Shown piece after piece: positions 45,051 through 52,752 of a DNA stretch of 64,000 nucleotides; the stretch's first letter is position 1, and each line of letters starts with the position of its first letter. Both the position numbers and the translations under genes were made by a program. The stretch lies in the NCBI RefSeq assembly GCF_015679185.1, contig NZ_CP064939.1:1-64000 (forward strand), read 5' to 3'. The notes under the pieces were generated by a model. That model saw only the letters and a list, made by a program, of their open reading frames with translations. It did no database searches and was not told the origin of the DNA. This DNA is from Pedobacter endophyticus. Its GTDB lineage: Bacteria; Bacteroidota; Bacteroidia; Sphingobacteriales; Sphingobacteriaceae.

Positions 45051-46112
45051 TTGACAACTAGACCGCTTTCCGTACCTCAAATACAAAAAATGTCGACTGC
45101 AATTGCTATTGCATGGTTTCTTTTGTGTACTGTGGGGTTACACTATATGGTAAACTTTTCGTGGCTAATTTCGCTTGCCGATAGTTTCATCAGCAACTTT
45201 CTGCTTGTATTGGCCTGTATTGTAATCAGCAATATGTTTGGGTATTACCAGCCCAAAAAGGAGCGTATTCTTTATGTGCTGATCATTACCCTGGCGTTAA
45301 CCGTCGTAATTATTTACCTCGCCAAATTGATCATCCTTTATATTTTCGCCGATTTTAAGGAATATCAGGATTTTTATAACTTTTCGTTTTCGTTCCGTGG
45401 CCTGATCTCATTTATGTGTTTGGGCTGGTGTGCGCTCGCTAATATATTGTGGTATAAACTCGAGGAACAATCAGAAACACACGAGCGGCTTTCGGCAGCC
45501 AAAAGCCTGGCAAAAGAAGCAGAATTGAATAAACTTCGGCACCAGTTACAGCCACATTTTTTATTTAACAGTTTAAACTCTGTATTTGCACTTACCATGG
45601 TTAACCCCAAAGAGGCTGGCGTTATGATCACCAAACTGGCCTCATTTCTTCGGGGGACATTGAAACGTGATGACGAATTGTGGGTTTCGGTAGAGGAGGA
45701 GATGGAATACATTCAGCTTTATCTGGATATTGAAAAGGTGCGTTTCAGCCATCGGTTAAATATTGAGGTTAACGTGGCCGACGACACCTTAAATTTATGC
45801 TTGCCCGGAACATTGTTGCAGCCCATTGTCGAAAACGCGATCAAATTCGGCTTGTACAATACTTCTGCAGGCATTACCATCAAAGTTGATGTTACCGTAG
45901 ATCGAAATATATTGGAACTGCGTGTACAAAACCCGTTCGACCCCGAAATGAAGGCTGCAGGGGGTACTGGGTTTGGCTTAAGTGCGATTAAGCGACGATT
46001 GTATTTGTTATTTGCCAATCCACATTTATTGCAAACCGAAATTCAGGCAAATAATTTATATATTACCACCTTGAAAATTCCACAAAAAAATGATCAGAAC
46101 GATACTAATTGA
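45051..46112 (+). CDS. LytS-type sensor histidine kinase
   Basis: A protein of 353 residues from TTG 45051, or 340 from ATG 45090. Four membrane segments make up the first 140 residues (TAIAIAWFLLCTVGLHYMV, FISNFLLVLACIVISNMFGY, LYVLIITLALTVVIIYLAKL and GLISFMCLGWCALANILWY). The kinase part has the His_kinase phospho-acceptor LRHQLQPHFLFNSLNSVFAL and the ATP-binding region LLQPIVENAIKFGLYN with GTGFGLSAIKRRL. It overlaps the response regulator gene by 23 nt, which indicates tight coupling. The signal is unknown; the upstream LiaF-like gene suggests envelope-related sensing. Confidence 0.88.
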   Translation: MTTRPLSVPQIQKMSTAIAIAWFLLCTVGLHYMVNFSWLISLADSFISNFLLVLACIVISNMFGYYQPKKERILYVLIITLALTVVIIYLAKLIILYIFADFKEYQDFYNFSFSFRGLISFMCLGWCALANILWYKLEEQSETHERLSAAKSLAKEAELNKLRHQLQPHFLFNSLNSVFALTMVNPKEAGVMITKLASFLRGTLKRDDELWVSVEEEMEYIQLYLDIEKVRFSHRLNIEVNVADDTLNLCLPGTLLQPIVENAIKFGLYNTSAGITIKVDVTVDRNILELRVQNPFDPEMKAAGGTGFGLSAIKRRLYLLFANPHLLQTEIQANNLYITTLKIPQKNDQNDTN

Positions 46113-46824
46113 TGATGAACCTTTAGCTAGAGATATTGTTAAGTATTATCTTGCAGATCATCCTGAAATAGAAGTTGTTGCTGAGTGCTGCGACGGCTTC
46201 GAGGGGTTAAAGGCGATACATATGCATAAGCCTGATCTTATTTTTCTGGATATTCAAATGCCAAAAATAAGTGGTTTCGAAATGCTCGAACTCGTAGAAG
46301 ATAAGCCGGCAGTCATTTTTACAACCGCCTTTGACGAATATGCAATTAAAGCCTTTGAAGTTAATGCCGTTGATTACTTGCTTAAGCCAATCGATCAGCT
46401 TCGTTTTGATGCGGCCATTAAAAAGCTACCATCAAGATTAAACCAGAAGGATAATACCGAGGCCGTTTTAGCTGCCGCGGCGCTAAGCCCTGCCCAAAAC
46501 AATAGGGTAGTGGTAAAAAAAGAAGGTGTAATAAAGATTATTCCAACCGGCGATATCAATTACCTTGAAGCGGATGACGATTATGTGAAATTAAGTACGG
46601 TTGACGGCGTGTTTTACAAGAATAAAACAATGAACTACTTTGAACAAACGCTGGATTCTAATTCGTTTATCCGTATTCACCGTTCGTACATAATTAATTT
46701 GGCGCAGGTTACTAAGATTGAATTGAAGGAAAAAGATAGCTATGTGGTTTTGTTAAAATCTGATATTTGGTTGCCAGTGAGCAAGACCGGTTACGTGAAG
46801 CTAAAAGCAGCTTTGGGATTGTAA
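46090..46824 (+). CDS. LytTR-family response regulator
   Basis: A protein of 244 residues. The receiver domain has IRTILIDDEPLARDIVKY, the phospho-acceptor DLIFLDIQMPKISGFE, and LLKPIDQLRFDAAIKK. The LytTR DNA-binding domain follows from about residue 135 (VVVKKEGVIKIIPTGDINYL, SFIRIHRSYIINLAQVTKIE). LytTR proteins bind direct repeats upstream of targets. It is the cognate partner of the overlapping histidine kinase. Its target genes are not identifiable in the window. Confidence 0.93.
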   Translation: MIRTILIDDEPLARDIVKYYLADHPEIEVVAECCDGFEGLKAIHMHKPDLIFLDIQMPKISGFEMLELVEDKPAVIFTTAFDEYAIKAFEVNAVDYLLKPIDQLRFDAAIKKLPSRLNQKDNTEAVLAAAALSPAQNNRVVVKKEGVIKIIPTGDINYLEADDDYVKLSTVDGVFYKNKTMNYFEQTLDSNSFIRIHRSYIINLAQVTKIELKEKDSYVVLLKSDIWLPVSKTGYVKLKAALGL

Positions 46825-46846
46825 GTAAAAGTTAAATCGGATTCAT

Positions 46847-46984
46847 TGCCCCTAACTTCAGTCAACGGTTTAAATACAAATTTTAATTCTTTTCCGTGAT
46901 TTCTCTATTTCCGTGGCATTATTTTGCAAAGTAGCCATGTTTAAAAGCGATTTTCCCTGCATTGCCGTTGACTTCAGTCAACGG
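46847..46984. repeat. Two copies of an ACTTCAGTCAACGGTTT-type repeat with hairpin
   Basis: The first copy (46847-46870) and the second (from 46963) share ACTTCAGTCAACGGTTT. The second forms a perfect hairpin: CCGTTGAC (46965-46972), loop TTCA, GTCAACGG (46977-46984). The rest of the 46825-47129 gap leads to the rpmH promoter. Confidence 0.75.
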
Positions 46985-47082
46985 TTTTAAAAAGAATAAC
47001 TGCATTTGCCAATTAGAATTCCTCCCAAACTTTTCAAATAAAAATAAAATTAAACACATTTGCATTTGTAATCAAATCGCTT

Positions 47083-47090
47083 TATATTTG
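47083..47090 (+). promoter_or_regulatory. Promoter -7 box TATATTTG for rpmH
   Basis: A perfect TAnnTTTG match, 39 nt upstream of the rpmH ATG. Confidence 0.6.
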
Positions 47091-47129
47091 CACCTCTTAA
47101 TTTTGAAATTAATAAGATAATATACAGTC

Positions 47130-47288
47130 ATGAAAAGAACATACCAACCTTCGCAAAGAAAGAGAAGAAACAAACACGGCTTCCGCGAAAGAATGGCAAC
47201 AGCTAACGGCAGACGAGTATTAGCATCACGTCGTGCTAAAGGAAGAAAAAGATTAACAGTTTCTGACGAACGCAAGCATAAAGCATAA
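47130..47288 (+). CDS. rpmH: 50S ribosomal protein L34
   Basis: A protein of 52 residues starting at ATG 47130: [20 protein letters not shown], then [20 protein letters not shown] and a short tail ending DERKHKA. The very basic sequence with MKRTYQPS and the HGFRxRM motif is L34. L34 binds 23S rRNA in the large subunit. It heads the rpmH-rnpA-yidD cluster, a conserved order in many bacteria. The start and stop positions come from reading the DNA directly, because the gene is very short. Confidence 0.93.
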   Translation: MKRTYQPSQRKRRNKHGFRERMATANGRRVLASRRAKGRKRLTVSDERKHKA

Positions 47289-47377
47289 TTTTTGATTGCT
47301 TTTCCGAGTAATCGGAATCGGCAGATCAGAATCTGCAAATATGCCACAGGCATCCCGTTGGGGACAATCAAAAATAG

Positions 47378-47773
47378 ATGTACACATTCAAAAAAGAAGA
47401 ACGGTTATGTAGCAGAAAACATTTAGATCTGCTATTTAAAAACGGTTCTTCTTTTTTATTATATCCCTTTCGAATTTCCTATCTTTTTATTGATCAGCCC
47501 GACAGCGTTCAGGCTCAGGTGGTAATCAATGTTCCGAAAAAGAGATACAAGAGAGCGGTCGATCGCAATACCCTTAAGCGCCGCATTCGCGAGGCTTACC
47601 GTCTAAATAAGCAAGAAGAATTTTATTCGAAACTCCCATCTGATAAGGGTTTGCTGTTATTTTCCATTCAATTTGTGGGAAAAGAAAAGTACGAATTCGC
47701 ATTTATTCAGAAAAAGTTAATCGCCACTTTTAAGCGCTTTAAAACCTTAATTGAACCGAATGAGAATAATTAA
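47378..47773 (+). CDS. rnpA: Ribonuclease P protein component
   Basis: A protein of 131 residues. The family motif is [20 protein letters not shown] followed by [11 protein letters not shown], with the N-terminal [17 protein letters not shown]. RnpA binds the RNase P RNA and helps it mature the 5' end of tRNA precursors. It lies 90 nt after rpmH and its end overlaps yidD by 14 nt. The RNase P RNA gene was not found in this window. Confidence 0.93.
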   Translation: MYTFKKEERLCSRKHLDLLFKNGSSFLLYPFRISYLFIDQPDSVQAQVVINVPKKRYKRAVDRNTLKRRIREAYRLNKQEEFYSKLPSDKGLLLFSIQFVGKEKYEFAFIQKKLIATFKRFKTLIEPNENN

Positions 47774-47990
47774 CAAAATTTTCGGCTGGCTTTTTTTGGG
47801 CTTAATAAGGATTTATCAGTATGGCATTTCGCCTTTATTGGGCGCAAATTGCAGGTTTACACCCACCTGCTCGCAATACGGCATTGAAGCAATCCGCAAA
47901 TATGGTCCGTTTAAAGGCGGTTGGATGGCGCTGAAACGCATAGGTCGCTGCCACCCCTGGGGAAAACATGGACCAGATCCAGTGCCCTAA
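47760..47990 (+). CDS. yidD: Membrane protein insertion efficiency factor
   Basis: A protein of 76 residues from ATG 47760 ([20 protein letters not shown]). The family signature is clear: [20 protein letters not shown], then [20 protein letters not shown] and [13 protein letters not shown]. YidD supports YidC-dependent membrane insertion. A TTG at 47751 gives three more residues but is less likely. The gene overlaps the end of rnpA, as expected for this conserved pair. Confidence 0.93.
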   Translation: MRIINKIFGWLFLGLIRIYQYGISPLLGANCRFTPTCSQYGIEAIRKYGPFKGGWMALKRIGRCHPWGKHGPDPVP

Positions 47991-48001
47991 GTTATTAATT
48001 A

Positions 48002-48098
48002 TCAATAATCAAATCTCAATTATCAAACGTTTCAGGGGGATAAAAGAGAATTACCAATAATCACATCTTAATTATCAATAATCAAATTTCAATGATCA
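48002..48098. repeat. Heptamer array with TCA core after yidD
   Basis: TCA recurs at 48002, 48009, 48016 and 48023, and in a second block at 48061, 48075, 48082, 48089 and 48096, all on 7-nt steps, with variants CCA at 48054 and TTA at 48068. Units look like ATAATCA and ATTATCA. A further heptamer-like part (ATTGCnn, GACTTnn) leads up to tsaB at 48240-48310. Confidence 0.8.
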
Positions 48099-48178
48099 AA
48101 CTTTGCAGGTTGCGAACTTCGTCATATGGGATTGCTAGTCGCTAGTTTGTTATTGCTGATTGGTCATTCGTGATTGAG

Positions 48179-48221
48179 TCATCCGATGAATATAAGCAGC
48201 ATGTCGATATTCATCGGATGA
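48179..48221. repeat. Palindromic element with 15-bp arms
   Basis: TCATCCGATGAATAT (48179-48193), a 13-nt loop, and the exact reverse complement (48207-48221). The arms are identical to those at 30268-30310, while the loop differs. It is a member of a dispersed repeat family. Confidence 0.85.
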
Positions 48222-48309
48222 CTTCTTGATTATTTGATTTATTGCTCATTGCAAATTGCTAATTAGTCATTTCTCCCGACTCCGGACTTCCGACTTCAGA
48301 CTATCTTCT

Positions 48310-48317
48310 TATCTTTG
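48310..48317 (+). promoter_or_regulatory. Promoter -7 box TATCTTTG abutting tsaB
   Basis: A perfect TAnnTTTG match with only 4 nt to the tsaB ATG, so the transcript probably has almost no leader. Confidence 0.6.
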
Positions 48318-48321
48318 CGGC

Positions 48322-49020
48322 ATGGCTAAAATACTTCAGATAGAAACTGCTACTCAAGTTTGTTCGGTTGCTGTTTCAATTGATGGAAAGACGGTTTCAG
48401 TTAAAGAACAGAGTGGTCAGAATTTGCATGCCAGCAGCCTTACCCTTTTTGTTGAAGAAGCAATTAAGTCAATTGGGCTAAGCTACAGTGAAATAGATGC
48501 AGTTGCGGTAAGCAAGGGGCCGGGCTCTTATACTGGTCTGCGCATCGGCGTTTCTACTGCGAAAGGACTTTGCTACGCGTTAGAAAAACCCTTAATTGCC
48601 ATTGAAACACTCAAAATGATGGCCGCGGGATTTTTACTTGAAAACCGCGATTACAAAGGCTTGGTTTGCCCAATGATTGATGCCCGGAGAATGGAAGTTT
48701 ACACTTCGGTTTTCGACGCAGCGTTGAATGTGATCGAGCCAACATCAGCCAAGATAATCGACGAAAACAGCTTTTTAAATCTGCTGCCGAACAATCAAAT
48801 TACATTTATTGGTGATGGTTCATCAAAATGTGGCGACGTTTTGAACCATGCAAACGCTTGCTTTAGCGATTCGAATTTTAACTCAGCGGCCTACATGTCG
48901 GGTCTGGCCGACAGCGCTTTCAACAATGGTCAATTTGAAGATGTGGCCTATTTTGAGCCGTTTTACCTCAAGGATTTTGTAGTTACACAACCAAAAAAAG
49001 CCCCACCCAAACAAAGCTAG
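48322..49020 (+). CDS. tsaB: tRNA threonylcarbamoyladenosine biosynthesis protein TsaB
   Basis: A protein of 232 residues in the actin-like ATPase fold. Conserved text is MAKILQIETATQVCSVAVS, SSLTLFVEEAIKSIGL, VAVSKGPGSYTGLRIGVSTA and KGLCYALEKPLIAIETL. TsaB pairs with TsaD and TsaE to make the t6A modification at tRNA position 37. The open frame extends back to 48256, but that part is repeat-derived. ATG 48322 sits directly behind the -7 box. Neither partner is adjacent. Confidence 0.93.
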   Translation: MAKILQIETATQVCSVAVSIDGKTVSVKEQSGQNLHASSLTLFVEEAIKSIGLSYSEIDAVAVSKGPGSYTGLRIGVSTAKGLCYALEKPLIAIETLKMMAAGFLLENRDYKGLVCPMIDARRMEVYTSVFDAALNVIEPTSAKIIDENSFLNLLPNNQITFIGDGSSKCGDVLNHANACFSDSNFNSAAYMSGLADSAFNNGQFEDVAYFEPFYLKDFVVTQPKKAPPKQS

Positions 49021-49043
49021 TGATTTGGCTTTTTTATGCTCGT

Positions 49044-49144
49044 CCCTCCCCAGAAGGGAGGGTTTTGAAGGACAATGATAAGCCCAATACTACTACTTCA
49101 AGGTTAAAAGTACTGCCCCTAAAAACCCTCTCTTCGGGAGAGGG
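49044..49144. repeat. Two G/C hairpins between tsaB and the DUF5723 gene
   Basis: CCCTCCC (49044-49050) pairs with GGGAGGG (49056-49062) around a 5-nt loop. CCCTCTC (49126-49132) pairs with GAGAGGG (49138-49144) around TTCGG. Each could end transcription from one of the two convergent genes. The words resemble the dispersed GC-rich hairpins seen elsewhere in Bacteroidota genomes. Confidence 0.65.
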
Positions 49145-49209
49145 CGGCGCTGAGCCATAGATTACTTCTTACTTTCAAAGGGTGAGGCTCTTTCAAAGGG
49201 AGACGCTCT

Positions 49210-50622
49210 TTACCTCTTCTTCTTAAATACAGAAAACAGGTTTTTAAAGAAACTTCCTTCGTTCTGATCGTTTATGCCAGGCATTACGTCACTAAATTGA
49301 GGGTGGTTAACCACATTGCCAAATTTTATCCCCACACCCATATAAAACGACGCTCCGTTTGGTCCGGAGCCAACAGTTGCATCTTTTTTTATTGTTCCAA
49401 TGGTTTGGAAACTTGTGGCAATTAAATTATCGGTACCTAAAAACACTTCAAAATTAGGTGTTTGGTACTTGGCCTGAACGCCCAACATTGCCACGTTATT
49501 GAAGTTGTAAATCGGCGTAACGCTTCCCGAAAAGTTGTTGACGCTAAACTCATTCACAAAAGCAACGTCGCCACCTTTATAAAATAGGTTTTTCGAAATG
49601 GCTAGCGCCGGTTTATAAAAACCAAATCTTTTAGAGGCATACACGTCAAGTTTGGCATTTGTAGGTTGTAAAAACTTTTTACTGTGCTCGGCAGCTCTAA
49701 AAATATCCTTGATGCGCTCATTCGTATAATCCTGCCCAAATCTTGAGTTTTCAATTTGCTCTACCTGATTTATCGCAGCGGTTTTGGTTTTGCTCCGCCA
49801 CCAGATGAAGCCCAAATCCTTAATATGCGTCATTAAGAACAATCCCTTTTTAGTGGTATAGTTGGTACCAAAACTTAACGAAAGCCCCGGATTTTTGAAG
49901 TTGGGGATAAATGTTTTCTTATTGATCTCGTCTGTACGAGAAAAACTTCCATAATAAGTTCCTGCCAAACCTAAATACAAATCTTTTGTGTCGGGATCAA
50001 CGTACAGATAAGAATCGTCAACCTGTACCTCATTATAGGCAATACCACTCAACAAGCTTACCTTTGCGCCGAAAGCCAGTCTTTTGTCCCAGTTTTCTCT
50101 GTATGTAAAGCTAAACTGGTGATACGTTTGTTGATATCCTTTCGTATTAAAAATATCAAAATACTCTTGTCCTTGGGTAAATCGGCCATAATTATCAAAA
50201 ACAACTAAAGTCTCGTTGGTATAATCTACGTGGGCATCAGATCGGATTTGCCAGGCGAAACCCATTTCCTTTTGATATTTGTACGATTTGAACAACCTAA
50301 AGGCGGCTACATAAATATTACTGTTTTCAAATAAAAGATTGCGTTCGCCAGTACCAATTGGCAACGATCCTGTATCGTAAACACCTTCTTGCGTAAGCTT
50401 TCTGATGGTAAATTTAGATGAACCCTTATTGATAGCGTTCGACCCAAAGTAGGGGAGGAAAAAATTAGATGAAAACTTTCGCGACGAATCTAATGTAAAT
50501 GACTTTTGAGATGGATTTTCGAAGGCATCGAACATGGTTTTGCTGCCGAATAAGGCGTATTGTTGTGCCTGAGCGATCTGAAAGCCTAAAATGGCGACTA
50601 ACGCAAGTAAAAGTTTCTTCAT
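49210..50622 (-). CDS. DUF5723 outer-membrane-type protein
   Basis: A protein of 470 residues with a signal peptide (LLLALVAILGFQIAQAQ). The mature part is rich in aromatic beta strands (YALFGSKTMFDAFENPSQ, FSSNFFLPYFGSNAINKGS, FAWQIRSDAHVDY). The family is DUF5723, a Bacteroidota group of predicted outer-membrane beta-barrel proteins of unknown function. It follows the gene at 50652 on the same strand with a 29-nt gap, so the pair forms an operon. Confidence 0.82.
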   Translation of the reverse strand: MKKLLLALVAILGFQIAQAQQYALFGSKTMFDAFENPSQKSFTLDSSRKFSSNFFLPYFGSNAINKGSSKFTIRKLTQEGVYDTGSLPIGTGERNLLFENSNIYVAAFRLFKSYKYQKEMGFAWQIRSDAHVDYTNETLVVFDNYGRFTQGQEYFDIFNTKGYQQTYHQFSFTYRENWDKRLAFGAKVSLLSGIAYNEVQVDDSYLYVDPDTKDLYLGLAGTYYGSFSRTDEINKKTFIPNFKNPGLSLSFGTNYTTKKGLFLMTHIKDLGFIWWRSKTKTAAINQVEQIENSRFGQDYTNERIKDIFRAAEHSKKFLQPTNAKLDVYASKRFGFYKPALAISKNLFYKGGDVAFVNEFSVNNFSGSVTPIYNFNNVAMLGVQAKYQTPNFEVFLGTDNLIATSFQTIGTIKKDATVGSGPNGASFYMGVGIKFGNVVNHPQFSDVMPGINDQNEGSFFKNLFSVFKKKR

Positions 50623-50651
50623 GTAAAGGTGGTTGGGACTTATAGTTCTTA

Positions 50652-52220
50652 TTAACGATTGGTAAGCGAATCTGGTATCTCTTGCTTTAAATATTTGTTT
50701 AATAGTAAGTTAGTAATGAATTTTGATTTGTCGGCGCTCATTTGATAACAAAATGTATCGAAACTTTTCAGACCGCTATCGGCTCGCAAATGTTTATAAT
50801 AGGGCGAAAGCACATTGCGTCTTAAAATGTCAACCGAGTTTTTGGTATTAATGTAATAGGTAACGTTGGAGGTGTTGGGAATCTGGTTTATGGCATCCAA
50901 ATATTCGGGCAGCTGAATCAACAATCTATTATTTTTGTAATCGTTTAAAAATACCTGAACAGTGCTTGCATTGTTTGCCACAACCAAATTGTTATCAATG
51001 ATCGTATAATAAGGCCGTTTGAACTTTTTAAAAGGCTCACCGAAGTAACTGAATAAGATATCCGATGATTTAAAGATCTTGATATCTTCATTATAATCGG
51101 CACTTACATCCAGCAGCAGTTGCTTTACCTTTTCGCCGTTGCTTAAGGCAATAGCACCCAACTTTTCTCCCGTCTTTAGCTCAAATGCAACGAATTGATT
51201 CTGCATATAAGTCGAAAATACAGCATTTAAATCAATCCTGTACTGGTCTCTAACCCTTTTTATGGCCGATTGAACGTTTTTGTTTTCGTTGTTTTGAGTA
51301 TGCAACAGCTGTAGTTTTTTAAACCAGTTTTTATATCCATCAAAAGCGTACAATGCATAATTAGCCGTATTATTGGGCAATATATTTTGAATTGAAGTTT
51401 GCTGCGCCTCCATATTTTCGAAAAGCTTAATAAAATTTCCTTCATCATTTACCACCGTATTTCCATTAAAAAGGATTCTTTCTTTGCTGAAATTGTAAGT
51501 AAGTGTTGCAAAACTATTTTGCTTGTTAAATAACGAGAGCTCGCCATTGAGGCTGCCGGCAATAATATTTTTGAGCAACGCGGGCGACTGGTTAAAATTT
51601 ACGTAAAGCGCCAAAAGTACATTTTTGCTGTGGCGGGTGCTTTCCTTTATGTATTCCGTAAACGGATTGCTGGCTAATCTGGTTCCCGCATCCTTAACCA
51701 GCTTTAGCGAGGTAGACAAGGTAAGAACCTGATTTTGGATGCCTAAAAATGTGCGCAGGCTGTCATTCAACTGTATCGCATAAAGGCCTTTTTCTACCTC
51801 GGTTATTTTCTGTTTGCCCTTCAATTTGCTGTACAATTGCGTAATATCTAACTGTGGCTGAATTTGTACCGTAAGCAGATAGTTTAACGTTTTGTTCGAA
51901 TCGGGCAAGATACTGATGTAAACAGGCTGATCTTGAATGAAGTGATTGATAGACTTATCATCAACAATGCTTTCCTTCAGCTGTTTCAATAAGGCCGTTT
52001 TTTGTTCGCCAATTACTTGTTGCAGCATGTGTTGGCTTCCTATTATTTCGTAAAAGCTTTTATCGTTGTTAAATGACAAAACCAGTGCAGCGTTGTTTGT
52101 GGCCGATTGCAGGGCAAGGTCTTTCGCATCATTTTCGTTGCCCAGTTTCGAGAAATAGTAATAGGCCATAAAGGCGATTCCTATGAATAATGCGGTTACT
52201 AAAATGAGTATCTTTTTCAT
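50652..52220 (-). CDS. Membrane-anchored protein of unknown function (DUF3352-like)
   Basis: A protein of 522 residues. One N-terminal membrane anchor (ILILVTALFIGIAFMAYYYF) is followed by a long periplasmic region with mixed alpha and beta character (ALVLSFNNDKSFYEIIGSQ, YISILPDSNKTLNYLLTVQI). The pattern resembles DUF3352-like proteins, but I cannot be sure. I see no catalytic motif. It is the first gene of a two-gene unit with the DUF5723 gene, suggesting a joint envelope role. Confidence 0.6.
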   Translation of the reverse strand: MKKILILVTALFIGIAFMAYYYFSKLGNENDAKDLALQSATNNAALVLSFNNDKSFYEIIGSQHMLQQVIGEQKTALLKQLKESIVDDKSINHFIQDQPVYISILPDSNKTLNYLLTVQIQPQLDITQLYSKLKGKQKITEVEKGLYAIQLNDSLRTFLGIQNQVLTLSTSLKLVKDAGTRLASNPFTEYIKESTRHSKNVLLALYVNFNQSPALLKNIIAGSLNGELSLFNKQNSFATLTYNFSKERILFNGNTVVNDEGNFIKLFENMEAQQTSIQNILPNNTANYALYAFDGYKNWFKKLQLLHTQNNENKNVQSAIKRVRDQYRIDLNAVFSTYMQNQFVAFELKTGEKLGAIALSNGEKVKQLLLDVSADYNEDIKIFKSSDILFSYFGEPFKKFKRPYYTIIDNNLVVANNASTVQVFLNDYKNNRLLIQLPEYLDAINQIPNTSNVTYYINTKNSVDILRRNVLSPYYKHLRADSGLKSFDTFCYQMSADKSKFITNLLLNKYLKQEIPDSLTNR

Positions 52221-52365
52221 CTGCTTTGAAACAAATTTAATTTATTACATTGATTAGTGAGAAGTTCTTTGTCAATTTATTAATTTAGCAACTGCTATAA
52301 GCGAAAATACATGAACAACCCCAATGAGATGAGCTCATGAATACAAATAAAAATATCATCAACTA

Positions 52366-52752
52366 ATGAACAAAAGAATAATACTTACCGCCTCTTTTTT
52401 AGGTGCAGTTGCTGTTTTATTTGGCGCATTCGGTGCTCATGGTTTAAAGGCCTTAATTGATGCGCCATCGCTCGAAATTTGGCAAAAAGGCGTTGACTAT
52501 CAGTTCTATCATACTTTTGCCCTTTTATATCTCTCTACCTTTGCCAGATACAGGAACAAGCTAATTAACATTGCCTATTTTTGTTTCACTTTCGGTATCA
52601 TTTTGTTTTCGGGCTCACTTTATCTTCTGGCAACAAAAAACCTGTTAAACCTCGATTTTGTAAACATCATTGGCCCGATTACGCCAATGGGCGGACTTTT
52701 GTTTGTGCTGGGATGGATTATGTTATTCTTTGCTGCTGTAAAAGATAAATAA
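52366..52752 (+). CDS. DUF423 family membrane protein
   Basis: A protein of 128 residues with four membrane segments (ILTASFLGAVAVLFGAFGAH, FYHTFALLYLSTFARY, IAYFCFTFGIILFSGSLYLL and PITPMGGLLFVLGWIMLFFA). The family signature FGAFGAHGLK and the second-half text SGSLYLLATK and ITPMGGLLF place it in DUF423 (YgdD-like). Its function is unknown. The stop codon overlaps the priA start (TAATGG), so the two are probably co-transcribed. Confidence 0.88.
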   Translation: MNKRIILTASFLGAVAVLFGAFGAHGLKALIDAPSLEIWQKGVDYQFYHTFALLYLSTFARYRNKLINIAYFCFTFGIILFSGSLYLLATKNLLNLDFVNIIGPITPMGGLLFVLGWIMLFFAAVKDK

